DNA of 64,000 nucleotides, taken from contig JAWWPG010000020.1 in the NCBI GenBank assembly GCA_033850885.1, positions 115,578 through 179,577 of the forward strand, given 5' to 3'. A model generated the notes under the pieces. That model made no database searches. It saw nothing but the letters and a program-made list of their open reading frames with translations, and was not told the DNA's origin. Positions within the stretch are counted from its first letter, which is position 1. Each line of letters opens with the position of its first letter. This DNA comes from JAWWPG01 sp033850885 (lineage in GTDB: Bacteria > Actinomycetota > Actinomycetes > Propionibacteriales > Nocardioidaceae). Of the stretch, positions 32,376 to 41,001 are shown in pieces. The position numbers and the translations under genes were made by a program.

Positions 32376-34901
32376 ATGAGCCAGATGTTCGAGAGATTTA
32401 CTGACCGTGCCCGGCGGGTCGTCGTGCTCGCCCAAGAAGAAGCCAGAATGCTCAGCCACAACTACATCGGGACTGAGCACATCCTTCTGGGCCTCATCCA
32501 CGAGGGGGAAGGCGTCGCCGCCAAGGCCCTCGAGAGCCTCAACATCTCCCTGGAAGCCGTCCGGGCCCAGGTCGAGGAGACGATCGGCCAGGGACAGCAG
32601 GCCCCCAGCGGCCACATCCCGTTCACGCCGCGCGCCAAGAAGGTGCTCGAGCTCAGCCTGCGCGAGGCCCTTCAGCTCGGACACAACTACATCGGCACCG
32701 AGCACATCCTGCTCGGCCTGATCCGCGAAGGTGAAGGCGTCGCTGCCCAGGTCCTGGTCAAGCTTGGCGCCGACCTCAACCGCGTTCGTCAGCAGGTGAT
32801 CCAGCTGCTGAGCGGCTACCAGGGCAAGGAGACCGCCTCGGCCGGCGCCCCGGCGGAGGGTGCACCCTCCTCGTCCCTCGTGCTCGACCAGTTCGGGATG
32901 AACCTGACCCAGGCGGCCCGGGAGGGGAAGCTGGACCCTGTCATCGGGCGTACCAAAGAGGTCGAGCGGGTCATGCAGATCCTGTCGCGCCGTACCAAGA
33001 ACAACCCTGTCCTCATCGGTGAACCCGGTGTCGGCAAGACGTCGATCGTCGGGGGTCTGGCCCAGAACATCGTCAGAGGCGACGTCCCGGAGACGCTCAA
33101 GGACAAGCAGATCTACACCCTCGACCTCGGCGCCCTGGTCGCCGGGTCGCGCTACCGCGGCGACTTCGAGGAACGCCTGAAGAAGGTCCTCAAGGAGATC
33201 CGCACCCGCGGCGACATCGTGCTGTTCATCGACGAGCTGCACACGCTCGTCGGCGCCGGCGCGGCCGAAGGTGCCATCGACGCAGCCAGCATCCTCAAGC
33301 CGATGCTGGCCCGCGGGGAGCTGCAGACGATCGGCGCCACGACGCTCGACGAGTACCGCAAGCACCTCGAGAAGGACGCGGCCCTGGAGCGGCGGTTCCA
33401 GCCGATCCAGGTCGCCGAGCCGTCGATCGCCCACACGATCGAGATGCTGAAGGGCCTGCGCGACCGCTACGAGGCCCACCACCGGGTGACGATCACCGAT
33501 GCTGCCCTGGTCGCCGCGGCCACCCTCGCCGACCGCTACATCTCCGACCGGTTCCTGCCGGACAAGGCGATCGACCTGGTCGACGAGGCGGGGGCGCGAC
33601 TGCGGATTCGCCGGATGACCGCGCCGCCGGACCTGCGCGAGTTCGACGAGAAGATCGCCGAGGTACGCCGCAAGAAGGAGGGCGCGATCGACGCTCAGGA
33701 CTTCGAGGTGGCTGCCTCGCTGCGCGACGGCGAGAAGATGCTAATCGCGGCCAAGGCCGAGCGGGAGAAGCAGTGGAAGGCCGGCGACATGGACGTCGTC
33801 GCCGAGGTCGACGAGGAGCTCATCGCGGAGGTCCTCGCCACCGCGACCGGCATCCCGATCGTGAAGCTGACCGAGGAGGAGTCCGGGCGACTGCTCCGGA
33901 TGGAGGACGAGCTGCACAAGCGCGTCATCGGCCAGGATGCCGCGGTGAAGGCGCTGTCGCGCGCGATCCGTCGTACCCGGGCCGGTCTGAAGGACCCGAA
34001 GCGGCCCGGTGGGTCGTTCATCTTCGCCGGGCCGTCAGGCGTCGGCAAGACCTGGCTGTCCAAGACGCTGGCCGAGTTCCTGTTCGGCGACGAGGACTCG
34101 CTGATCCAGCTCGACATGAGCGAGTTCTCGGAGAAGCACACGATCTCGCGGCTCTTCGGCTCCCCTCCGGGCTATGTGGGTTACGAGGAGGGCGGGCAGC
34201 TCACCGAGAAGGTGCGGCGCAAGCCGTTCTCGGTCGTGCTCTTCGACGAGGTCGAGAAGGCCCACCCCGACATCTTCAACTCGCTGTTGCAGATCCTCGA
34301 GGAAGGCCGGCTGACAGACTCCCAGGGCCGGGTCGTCGACTTCAAGAACACCGTGATCATCATGACCACCAACCTCGGGACCCGCGACATCTCCAAGGGC
34401 AGCGTCAACCTCGGCTTCCACCAGTCGGGTGACGTGAGCGGGTCGTACGAGCGGATGAAGAGCAAGGTGTCGGAGGAGCTCAAGCAGCACTTCCGCCCGG
34501 AGTTCCTCAACCGTGTCGACGAGATCATCGTGTTCCCGCCGCTCACCCAGGACGAGATCATCGCGATGGTCGACTACATGATCGACTCCGTCGAGATCCG
34601 TCTCAAGGACCGCGACATGGGGCTCGAGCTGACCCAGGCGGCCAAGGAGCTGCTCGCCACCCGCGGGTTCGACCCCGTGCTCGGTGCGCGGCCGCTGCGC
34701 CGTACCGTCCAGCGCGACCTCGAGGACGTCCTCGCCGAGAAGATGCTGTACGGCGAGGTCGGACCAGGCCAGATCGTGCTCGTCGACGTCGACACGACCG
34801 ACAGCGAGAACCACTTCTCGTTCGTCGGTACCCCGAAGTCGGAGCTGCCGGACCTGCCCGAAGTCGAGGAAGTGGCACCGGGGGCCGGCACCGGCGCCTA
34901 A
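32376..34901 (+). CDS. clpC: ClpC, AAA+ unfoldase of the Clp protease
   Basis: Unfolds substrates for the ClpP peptidase; a Hsp100 class I chaperone of 841 residues. Two Clp-N repeats (YIGTEHILLGLI occurs twice), AAA-1 with Walker A GEPGVGKTS, a UVR-like middle domain (EKIAEVRRKKEGAIDAQDFE), AAA-2 with Walker A GPSGVGKTW and Walker B VVLFDEVEKAHPD. ATG 32376 has GAGGGAG before it; ATG 32385 (MFERF) is the start in many relatives. Its TAA stop interlocks with the mutY stop on the other strand. Confidence 0.97.
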   Translation: MSQMFERFTDRARRVVVLAQEEARMLSHNYIGTEHILLGLIHEGEGVAAKALESLNISLEAVRAQVEETIGQGQQAPSGHIPFTPRAKKVLELSLREALQLGHNYIGTEHILLGLIREGEGVAAQVLVKLGADLNRVRQQVIQLLSGYQGKETASAGAPAEGAPSSSLVLDQFGMNLTQAAREGKLDPVIGRTKEVERVMQILSRRTKNNPVLIGEPGVGKTSIVGGLAQNIVRGDVPETLKDKQIYTLDLGALVAGSRYRGDFEERLKKVLKEIRTRGDIVLFIDELHTLVGAGAAEGAIDAASILKPMLARGELQTIGATTLDEYRKHLEKDAALERRFQPIQVAEPSIAHTIEMLKGLRDRYEAHHRVTITDAALVAAATLADRYISDRFLPDKAIDLVDEAGARLRIRRMTAPPDLREFDEKIAEVRRKKEGAIDAQDFEVAASLRDGEKMLIAAKAEREKQWKAGDMDVVAEVDEELIAEVLATATGIPIVKLTEEESGRLLRMEDELHKRVIGQDAAVKALSRAIRRTRAGLKDPKRPGGSFIFAGPSGVGKTWLSKTLAEFLFGDEDSLIQLDMSEFSEKHTISRLFGSPPGYVGYEEGGQLTEKVRRKPFSVVLFDEVEKAHPDIFNSLLQILEEGRLTDSQGRVVDFKNTVIIMTTNLGTRDISKGSVNLGFHQSGDVSGSYERMKSKVSEELKQHFRPEFLNRVDEIIVFPPLTQDEIIAMVDYMIDSVEIRLKDRDMGLELTQAAKELLATRGFDPVLGARPLRRTVQRDLEDVLAEKMLYGEVGPGQIVLVDVDTTDSENHFSFVGTPKSELPDLPEVEEVAPGAGTGA

Positions 34902-35770
34902 GGCAGACCGAGCGAGCCCTCGCCAACCCGCACGACGAGACCATCGTCGAGCAGGGAGGCGAGCGCTCGTTCGCGTTGGGTGGGGGCATCCCAGGCGGCT
35001 CGGACGTCGTCCAGGCTGACCGGGCCGAGGGCGTCGCGCAGCACGGCGAGGATCCGGCCGCGACACTGGCGGTCGGTACCGGCGTACGTCTGCGGCCGCC
35101 TCGGGACCCGGTCCGGATCTGGACAGCCGGCGGCTCGCCAGGCGCACAGCCCTGCGACGGGACAGCTCCCGCACCGGGGCTCGCGCGCCGTGCACACCAG
35201 GGCGCCGAGCTCCATCAGGGCCACGTTCCAGGTCGCGGCCCGGCCCGGCTCGTCAGGCAGCAGATCCGTGGCGATCGTGCGCTCCTGCCGGGTCACCGCC
35301 GCGGGCGGAAGGGCTGTACCGCCTGCGAGCCTGCCGACCACCCGCCGGATGTTCGTGTCGAGGACGACCTCGCGCTGACGGAAGGCGAAAGCGCTCACGG
35401 CCGCGGCGGTGTAGTCGCCGATCCCCGGGAGCGCGCGCAGCTCGCCGTATGAGCGGGGCACCTCGCCGCCATGGCGGTCGTCGATCACGGTCGCCGCCTG
35501 GTGCAGCCGCAGGGCGCGGCGTGGGTAGCCGAGACGACCCCACAGCCGGACCGCCTCGCCCGGGCGTTCCTCGGCCAGCGCCGAAGGGGTCGGCCATCGT
35601 CGGAGCCACTCGCCGTACACGGGCAGCACCCGGGCCACCGGGGTCTGCTGAAGCATCACCTCGCTCACCAGCACGCCCCACGCCGGGGTTTCGGGGCGTC
35701 GCCAGGGCAGGTCGCGCGCATGGACGGCGTACCAGTGCAGCAGCGGCTCGTGGGCGGGGGACTCGGGCAT
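34898..35770 (-). CDS. mutY: A/G-specific adenine glycosylase
   Basis: Removes adenine mispaired with 8-oxoguanine. 290 residues, as in other actinobacteria, with a short C-terminal region. Motifs are VMLQQTPVARVLPVY, helix-hairpin-helix ALPGIGDYTAAAV with the following catalytic Asp in VVLDTNIRRV, and the [4Fe-4S] ligands C-x6-C-x2-C-x5-C in CTAREPRCGSCPVAGLC. ATG 35770 gives the conserved start LLHWYAVHARDLPWR. Converges on clpC with overlapping stop codons and diverges from the gene at 35822. Confidence 0.95.
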   Translation of the reverse strand: MPESPAHEPLLHWYAVHARDLPWRRPETPAWGVLVSEVMLQQTPVARVLPVYGEWLRRWPTPSALAEERPGEAVRLWGRLGYPRRALRLHQAATVIDDRHGGEVPRSYGELRALPGIGDYTAAAVSAFAFRQREVVLDTNIRRVVGRLAGGTALPPAAVTRQERTIATDLLPDEPGRAATWNVALMELGALVCTAREPRCGSCPVAGLCAWRAAGCPDPDRVPRRPQTYAGTDRQCRGRILAVLRDALGPVSLDDVRAAWDAPTQRERALASLLDDGLVVRVGEGSLGLP

Positions 35771-35809
35771 GTCGAGGCGATGATGCCACGGATCCTGGGC
35801 CGGCAGCGT

Positions 35810-35815
35810 TAGCGT
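35810..35815 (+). promoter_or_regulatory. leaderless -10 box for the gene at 35822
   Basis: TAGCGT, six bases, then GTG 35822, within the 51-base gap to divergent mutY. Confidence 0.5.
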
Positions 35816-35821
35816 GGTCGT

Positions 35822-36535
35822 GTGAGCACGGTGATCCGCCCACGGGGTCCGCTGCCACCTCGCGTGTACTGGACAAGGCGGCTCCTCCTGATGGCCGTCG
35901 CCGTTGTCGTACTGGCATTCCTGTGGTGGCTGATGCCCGGCGGAAACGGATCCTCCCCGGCGGCCGCCTCTCCCGGACAGGGTCGTACGACGACCGGATC
36001 CCACCCGCCCCCGACCACGATCGGGCACCCGACCGTGCCCGCCTCGACGGGCGGCGCCACGCACCACCCGGGCGGGAAGACGCCGGGCCACGTGTCGCCA
36101 CCACCCAGCCGCCCCACGGGCAAGCCTGGGCGGACTCGCCCGACCGGCCCTTGTGACGCTGCCAAGATCAGGCTCGCGGTTGCCGTCAAGAGCCGCCCCG
36201 AAGGGGCCGGCACAAGGGTCCGGCTCGCGATGTCGACGACCGACGGTTCGACGTGTTCGCTCGGCATCACGCCGAAGGTGCTCGAGCTCAGGATCACATC
36301 AGGGCCGGCCACGATCTGGCAGAGCACCAGCTGCCCCGACGGGCTCGCCGCCAAGAGCGTCGTGGTGCGCCCGACGCCGATGACCGTGTACTCCTACGAC
36401 TGGGACGGCCGGTTGAGCCCCGATGCCTGCAGCGCGGGCGGACCTGTGGCGCAGCCCGGTGGCTACTGGGCCGAGGCGGCCCTCATCGGCGGTGAGCCCC
36501 AGAAGGCCTACTTCGAGGTCACCCCCCACGGTTGA
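35822..36535 (+). CDS. membrane-anchored exported protein of unknown function
   Basis: Not recognised. 237 residues: a short basic N-terminus, one hydrophobic segment (LLLMAVAVVVLAFLWWLM, about 21-38), a Pro/Thr/Gly-rich linker to about residue 108, then an extracytoplasmic domain beginning PCDAAKIRLAVAV with four Cys (CD, TCS, SCPD, DACS) that could form two disulfides. Beta-rich content suggests a small immunoglobulin-like or DUF4232-like domain. Start fixed by the leaderless -10 box. The 22-bp repeat array begins right after the stop. Confidence 0.7.
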   Translation: MSTVIRPRGPLPPRVYWTRRLLLMAVAVVVLAFLWWLMPGGNGSSPAAASPGQGRTTTGSHPPPTTIGHPTVPASTGGATHHPGGKTPGHVSPPPSRPTGKPGRTRPTGPCDAAKIRLAVAVKSRPEGAGTRVRLAMSTTDGSTCSLGITPKVLELRITSGPATIWQSTSCPDGLAAKSVVVRPTPMTVYSYDWDGRLSPDACSAGGPVAQPGGYWAEAALIGGEPQKAYFEVTPHG

Positions 36536-36536
36536 C

Positions 36537-36737
36537 CCGTCGCAAAATTGGGTTCGAGCCGTCACAAAATTGGGTTCGAACCGTCACAAAATTGTGGTCG
36601 ACCGTCGGAAAGTCCCTCACAATGTCCAGGCCGACTCGTCAAGTTCCTGCGCGGGAGGGCACTCTTCAGGCTGAGCGGCAGACTTTGCGACGGCTCGACG
36701 GCAACTTTCTGACGGCTCAAGGGCAATTTTGCGACGG
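36537..36737. repeat. head-to-head array of 22-bp repeats
   Basis: Four direct units on the left start at 36537, 36559, 36581 and 36602 (pattern CCGTCRCAAAATTGGGTTCG, the last partial). About 55 bases of unrelated sequence follow. Then three units in the opposite orientation end at 36693, 36715 and 36737 (pattern ending TTTGCGACGG). Spacing is 22, 22, 21 on the left and 22, 22 on the right. It fills the gap between two converging genes. AT-rich against a GC-rich background. No unique spacers, so not CRISPR. Confidence 0.85.
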
Positions 36738-36751
36738 CTGAACGGTGGGGG

Positions 36752-37837
36752 TCAGACGTAGCGTTCGAGGATGCTGGACTCGGCCAGCCGGGACAGGCCC
36801 TCCCGAACAGAACGGGCCCGCGTGTCGCCGACTCCCTCGACGGCTTGCAGGTCGTCGATGCTGGCGGCCAGCAGCTTCTGCAGGTGGCCGAAGTGTTCCA
36901 CGAGGCGCTCGACGACGGCGTTCGGCAGCCGGGGCACCTTGGCCAGCAGCCGGTAGCCGCGCGGGCTGACGGCGTTGTCGAGGCTCTCCGCACCGCCGAG
37001 GCTGAGGGCCCGCGAGATCGCGCTGAGCTCCAGCAGCTCCAAGGAGGTGAGCGCCTGGATGTCGGCGAGCGCCTCGTCAGTGGTTCGCACCCGGCGGCCG
37101 CCGGGCAGGTAGTCGCGGATGACCTGCTCCCGGTCGTCCTCGACCCCCGCGACGAGCTCGTCGAGCTGCAGGCTGAGCAGCCGGCCGTCGGTGCCAAGCT
37201 CGAGCACGTAGTCCTCGATCTCCTTGGCGATTCGCAGCACCATCTCGAGCCGCTGACCGACGGAAGCCACATCCCGCACGGTGACCAGGTCTTCGATCTC
37301 CAGGGCGGACAGGGTGCCGGCGACCTCGTCGAGGCGATGCTTGTATCGCTCCAGGGCGGCGAGCGCCTGGTTCGCGCGGGCCAGGATCGCGCCGGCGTTC
37401 TCGAGGACGTAGCGCTCCGATCCGACGTACAAGGCGATGATGTGCATCGACTGCGACACCGAGATGACGGGGAGCCCAGTCTGCCGGGCGACGCGGTCAG
37501 CGGTCCGGTGCCGGGTGCCCGCCTCGTTCGTGGGGAGCGATGCGTCAGGCATCAGGTGCACGCCGGCGCGGAGGATCCGGGCGGCGTCGCGGTCGCAGAT
37601 GATCGCGCCGTCCATCTTCGCCAGCTCACGGAAACCGGTTGCGCTGAAATCGACGTCGAGCAGGAAACCGCCGGTGCAGATCGACTCGACGGTCTTGTCG
37701 TTGCCGAGGACGACGAGCGCGCCCGTCCGCCCACGCAGCACCCGCTCCAGCCCCTCGCGAAGCTCGGTGCCGGGGGCCACGGCCGCCAGCGTCTCCCGCA
37801 TCGGACCGAGGTCGGCCACCTTGTCACCGCTCGCCAC
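36752..37837 (-). CDS. disA: DNA integrity scanning diadenylate cyclase
   Basis: Makes cyclic di-AMP from two ATP and scans DNA for branched structures. 361 residues, close to mycobacterial DisA. The cyclase domain shows both active motifs, MDGAIICD and GTRHRTAD. A helical spine follows, and the C-terminal helix-hairpin-helix is LQAVEGVGDTRARSVREG. GTG 37837 is chosen because GGGAGG lies six bases before it; the frame could extend to TTG 37867. Downstream of radA on the same strand, the usual pairing. Confidence 0.96.
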   Translation of the reverse strand: MASGDKVADLGPMRETLAAVAPGTELREGLERVLRGRTGALVVLGNDKTVESICTGGFLLDVDFSATGFRELAKMDGAIICDRDAARILRAGVHLMPDASLPTNEAGTRHRTADRVARQTGLPVISVSQSMHIIALYVGSERYVLENAGAILARANQALAALERYKHRLDEVAGTLSALEIEDLVTVRDVASVGQRLEMVLRIAKEIEDYVLELGTDGRLLSLQLDELVAGVEDDREQVIRDYLPGGRRVRTTDEALADIQALTSLELLELSAISRALSLGGAESLDNAVSPRGYRLLAKVPRLPNAVVERLVEHFGHLQKLLAASIDDLQAVEGVGDTRARSVREGLSRLAESSILERYV

Positions 37838-37883
37838 TTCTGCCTCCCGTAGGCCCCAAGTGCCCAATCAGTGGTTCTCGACC

Positions 37884-37889
37884 AGTCTA
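37884..37889 (-). promoter_or_regulatory. possible -10 box for disA
   Basis: Minus-strand TAGACT about 46 bases before GTG 37837. The leader would hold the GGGAGG ribosome-binding site. Read-through from radA is also likely. Confidence 0.35.
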
Positions 37890-37907
37890 GGCGGATCGGC
37901 CAGCAGC

Positions 37908-39347
37908 CTACCCATCCGAGACCGCATGCAGGCCGAGTCGTGCCTGGCCAGCGGCCGGTTCGGCACGCAGGTGCAGCGCGCGTACGGCGGAGCCGATGTC
38001 CGGACACTCCAGGACGGTGAGGCCGTCGACGTGTGGGACCGGCCCGGGCACCGGTCCGCGGTCGGAGGGCACGATGGCGTAGCCGAAACCGAGCCGGGCC
38101 GCCTCAGCGAGTCGCTGGTTCATGCCCGGCACCCGGCGCAGCTCGCCGGCCAGTCCGACTTCGCCGATCGCCACCAGCTGCTGAGGGAGCGGGATGCCGA
38201 CATCAGCGCTGACCAGGGCGAGCGCGATGGCGAGATCGGCGGCGGGTGCGTGCAGAGCTGCCCCGCCGACGGTCGCGGCGTAGATGTCCTGCGACGGGCA
38301 GCGCATGCCGACGTGGCGCTGGAGCACGGCGAGCAGCATGGCGAGTCGCGACGAGTCGAGGCCGCTGACAGACCGCCTGGGCTGAGGCGTTGCGCTGAGC
38401 GTGACGAGAGCCTGCACCTCCGCCAGCAGCGGACGACGCCCTTCAAGGGTGACGGTGACACAGGTGCCCGCCATCGGCTCGGGACAGCGCGAGATGAACA
38501 GGCCCGTCGCGTCGGCGACCTCGACGATGCCGTCCTCGCTGATGTCGAAGCAACCGATCTCGTCCACGGGTCCGAAGCGGTTCTTGACCGCACGCACCAC
38601 CCGTAGCCGGGAGCTGCGCTCGCCCTCGAACTGAAGGACCACGTCGACCAGATGCTCGAGCGAGCGGGGACCGGCCACCGAGCCGTCCTTGGTGACGTGA
38701 CCGACGAGCAGGGTGGGCATGGCGAGCTGCTTGGCGACCCGCACCAGCGCCGAGGTCACCGTGCGCAGCTGGGTGACACCGCCCGGTGTCGAGTCGATGT
38801 CTGCACAGCCGATGGTCTGCACCGAGTCGACCACCAGGAGCTCGGGCTGCACCTCCTCGATGTGGCCGAGCACCGCCGACAGGTCGACCTCCGCTGCGAG
38901 CAGCAGGTTGTCCTCCAGGGCGCCGGTGCGCTCCGCTCGCAGCCTCACCTGGGCGGCCGACTCCTCGCCGGTGACGTAGAGGGTGCGCGCCCCCGCGCGC
39001 GCCGCCCTTGCCGCCACCTCGAGCAGCAGCGTCGACTTGCCGACGCCGGGCTCGCCGGCGAGCAACAACACACTGCCGGCGACGATCCCGCCGCCGAGCA
39101 CGCGGTCGAGCTCGCCGACACCGGTGGACCGGCTGGCGTTCGGCTCGGCGGCAACCTGGGAGATCGGGAGGGCCGGCGCGCTCACCGGCCCCGGACGGCA
39201 GCCCGTGACCGGCGTGCCGCCGGACTCTGCGACAGTCCCCCAGGACTGGCACTCGCCGCACCTGCCCACCCACTTGACGCTCACCCAGCCGCACTGGCTG
39301 CAGCGAAACGTCGATACGGGTCTCCTGGTCGTCGCCGTACCTGCCAT
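37908..39347 (-). CDS. radA: DNA repair protein RadA
   Basis: RecA-like branch-migration ATPase of recombination. 479 residues. N-terminal zinc finger FRCSQCGWVSVKWVGRCGEC (four Cys), Walker A GEPGVGKST, the RadA-specific KNRFG motif (AVKNRFGPVDE), and a Lon-like C-terminal domain. ATG 39347 is backed by a TAGCGT box seven bases upstream. The ~70-base gap to disA suggests they are partly co-transcribed. Confidence 0.96.
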   Translation of the reverse strand: MAGTATTRRPVSTFRCSQCGWVSVKWVGRCGECQSWGTVAESGGTPVTGCRPGPVSAPALPISQVAAEPNASRSTGVGELDRVLGGGIVAGSVLLLAGEPGVGKSTLLLEVAARAARAGARTLYVTGEESAAQVRLRAERTGALEDNLLLAAEVDLSAVLGHIEEVQPELLVVDSVQTIGCADIDSTPGGVTQLRTVTSALVRVAKQLAMPTLLVGHVTKDGSVAGPRSLEHLVDVVLQFEGERSSRLRVVRAVKNRFGPVDEIGCFDISEDGIVEVADATGLFISRCPEPMAGTCVTVTLEGRRPLLAEVQALVTLSATPQPRRSVSGLDSSRLAMLLAVLQRHVGMRCPSQDIYAATVGGAALHAPAADLAIALALVSADVGIPLPQQLVAIGEVGLAGELRRVPGMNQRLAEAARLGFGYAIVPSDRGPVPGPVPHVDGLTVLECPDIGSAVRALHLRAEPAAGQARLGLHAVSDG

Positions 39348-39354
39348 GAGAAGG

Positions 39355-39360
39355 ACGCTA
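39355..39360 (-). promoter_or_regulatory. near-leaderless -10 box for radA
   Basis: Minus-strand TAGCGT, seven bases, then ATG 39347. Confidence 0.45.
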
Positions 39361-39439
39361 GACACGACCTCCGACACTTCGAGGTCGGGCGCGTCAGGGC
39401 ACCCCGAGCCAAGGGCCCGCAGTTCGAGGTCGCGGAGGC

Positions 39440-40075
39440 TCAGATCCGAACCAGGCCGTCGGGCGTCGCGAAGGTCGCCGCGACCAGCCCCGGACGCGCT
39501 GCTTCCACCCACTCCACCTGGTAGTCACCGACCGAGTAGTCGGCAGGCGTGTCGAGCCAGCTCGCGACCCGAGCGGGGTCGCCGGCGATCTCCATCCTCT
39601 CGAGGGTGACGTCACCGGTCGCGCCACGCGATGGGTGCAGCTCGTCGGGCACCTCCCAGTGCACGAAGAACGGCAGCTGCGGATCGGTCTGCAGACTCCG
39701 GAGCCCGATCTGCTTCCAGCGCAGCTCCACCCCGTCCGGTCGGTGCCGGTTACCCTGAACCGCCTTGCGGTCAAGGCGTTTCTCGACTGCGGCGAGATCG
39801 TCCACCCGAACGGCCCACCCCAGCCAGCCGCCGCCCGCCTCCGAACGTGCACGCACGGCCTGGCCGAAGGCCGCCTTGTCGGAGGCCGGGTGGTCGAGCA
39901 CCTCCACGACCTCGAGGTAGTGCATGTTGTTGAGGGGCATGATCATGTTGGTCGTCCCGAAGCGCGGGTGGATCCCGCCGTTCACGAACTTCTCGCCGAG
40001 GAGCTCGGACAGACGCTCAGTAGTCCTCGTCAGCCCGTCCGGCCCTGCTGCGTACGAGAGGTGGTCGAGGTGCAT
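39440..40075 (-). CDS. VOC (glyoxalase-like) family protein
   Basis: A 211-residue protein of the vicinal-oxygen-chelate superfamily, Glyoxalase_3-like. N-terminal HLDHLSYAAGP gives the first metal-ligand His, and MIMPLNNMHYLEVVEVLDHP carries the Glu of the same half. The second half (FFVHWEVPDELHPSRG) repeats the fold. Activity unknown. ATG 40075 chosen from the conserved HLDHL start; ATG 40084 would add three residues. Follows the Cys-rich gene by 44 bases, probably co-transcribed. Confidence 0.8.
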   Translation of the reverse strand: MHLDHLSYAAGPDGLTRTTERLSELLGEKFVNGGIHPRFGTTNMIMPLNNMHYLEVVEVLDHPASDKAAFGQAVRARSEAGGGWLGWAVRVDDLAAVEKRLDRKAVQGNRHRPDGVELRWKQIGLRSLQTDPQLPFFVHWEVPDELHPSRGATGDVTLERMEIAGDPARVASWLDTPADYSVGDYQVEWVEAARPGLVAATFATPDGLVRI

Positions 40076-40119
40076 GGGTCTCATTGTTGCGATCAGGTCT
40101 GCGCCGTCGGCACTCGGGG

Positions 40120-40920
40120 TCAGCCGGCGATCGGACTGGCTGTCTCTCCCGCGCGACGGGTCCCGGGGGGACCACCCACCGGGTCCGCCGGATGCAGGGT
40201 CAGGGACCGGGTCGCCGCCAGGTGGTTTCGGCAGTGTTCGGCCAGTACGTCGTAGGCCTGCCTGCCGATCAGCTCGACGAGCTCGGGCTGGTAGGACAGG
40301 TAGACCGGCTCGGCGGCCTGATGGGCCTCGCTGTTGCCCGAGCAGTACCAGTCGAAGTCGTGGCCGCCCGGTCCCCAGCCGCGCCTGTCGTACTCGGTGA
40401 TCGTCACCTCGGTGTAGCTGGTTCCGTCGGTGAGCTCGACGTCGCGGAAGAGCCGGCGCACCGGCAGCTGCCAGCAGACGTCGGGTTTCGTCTCGAGCGG
40501 GTGCCGGTCGTTTCGCAGCGCCCAGCTGTGCAACGCGCAACCGCTTCCACCCTGGAACCCCGGCCGGTTGAGAAAGATGCAGGCGCCTTCGTGGACAGCC
40601 GTCTTGCGGTCGCCCTCCTCGTCGGTCTCCACCCAACGCTTGCCGCGGTGACCCACCTGGTGGAACTGCCAGTCGTCCGGGGTGAGGACCTTCACGAAGG
40701 TGGCGACCCGCTCCTCGTCGTCCGCGTCTGAGAAGTGGGCACCCAGGGTGCAGCAGCCGTCGTCCGGCCGCTCGGCGTAGATCCCGGGGCACCCGGCACC
40801 GAAGATGCACGACCAGCGTGAGCACAGCCAGGTGAGGTCACAGCGAAGGCGCTGCTCGCCGTCGGCAGGGTCCTGGAACTCGACCCAGGCGCGGGGAAAG
40901 TCGAGCGAGACTTCGGGCAC
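40120..40920 (-). CDS. Cys-rich protein of unknown function
   Basis: A 266-residue soluble protein. The N-terminal region has a dense cysteine cluster: CDLTWLCSRWSC, then GAGCPGIY and DDGCCTLGAHF, followed later by single Cys in EGACIFLN, SGCALHSW and PDVCWQLP. The pattern suggests metal or Fe-S binding, comparable in style to YkgJ/DUF3109 zinc/iron-chelating proteins, but I cannot assign it firmly. The rest has WYCSG and Tyr/Asp-rich segments. GTG 40920 is backed by a TACAGT box six bases upstream. Confidence 0.7.
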   Translation of the reverse strand: MPEVSLDFPRAWVEFQDPADGEQRLRCDLTWLCSRWSCIFGAGCPGIYAERPDDGCCTLGAHFSDADDEERVATFVKVLTPDDWQFHQVGHRGKRWVETDEEGDRKTAVHEGACIFLNRPGFQGGSGCALHSWALRNDRHPLETKPDVCWQLPVRRLFRDVELTDGTSYTEVTITEYDRRGWGPGGHDFDWYCSGNSEAHQAAEPVYLSYQPELVELIGRQAYDVLAEHCRNHLAATRSLTLHPADPVGGPPGTRRAGETASPIAG

Positions 40921-40926
40921 GCGCTC

Positions 40927-40932
40927 ACTGTA
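40927..40932 (-). promoter_or_regulatory. leaderless -10 box for the Cys-rich gene
   Basis: Minus-strand TACAGT, six bases, then GTG 40920. Confidence 0.45.
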
Positions 40933-40989
40933 GTCGGCCCAGGCGCGCGGTCCGGGCGGCGTGGCATCCGCGAGATGACTGCCGGACGG

Positions 40990-40995
40990 TAGCCT
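40990..40995 (+). promoter_or_regulatory. leaderless -10 box for ppx
   Basis: TAGCCT, six bases, then ATG 41002. Confidence 0.5.
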
Positions 40996-41001
40996 CGGGC
41001 C

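Noticed and set aside
36537..36737. CRISPR array
   Set aside because: Units are contiguous without unique spacers, change orientation midway, and no cas gene is present.
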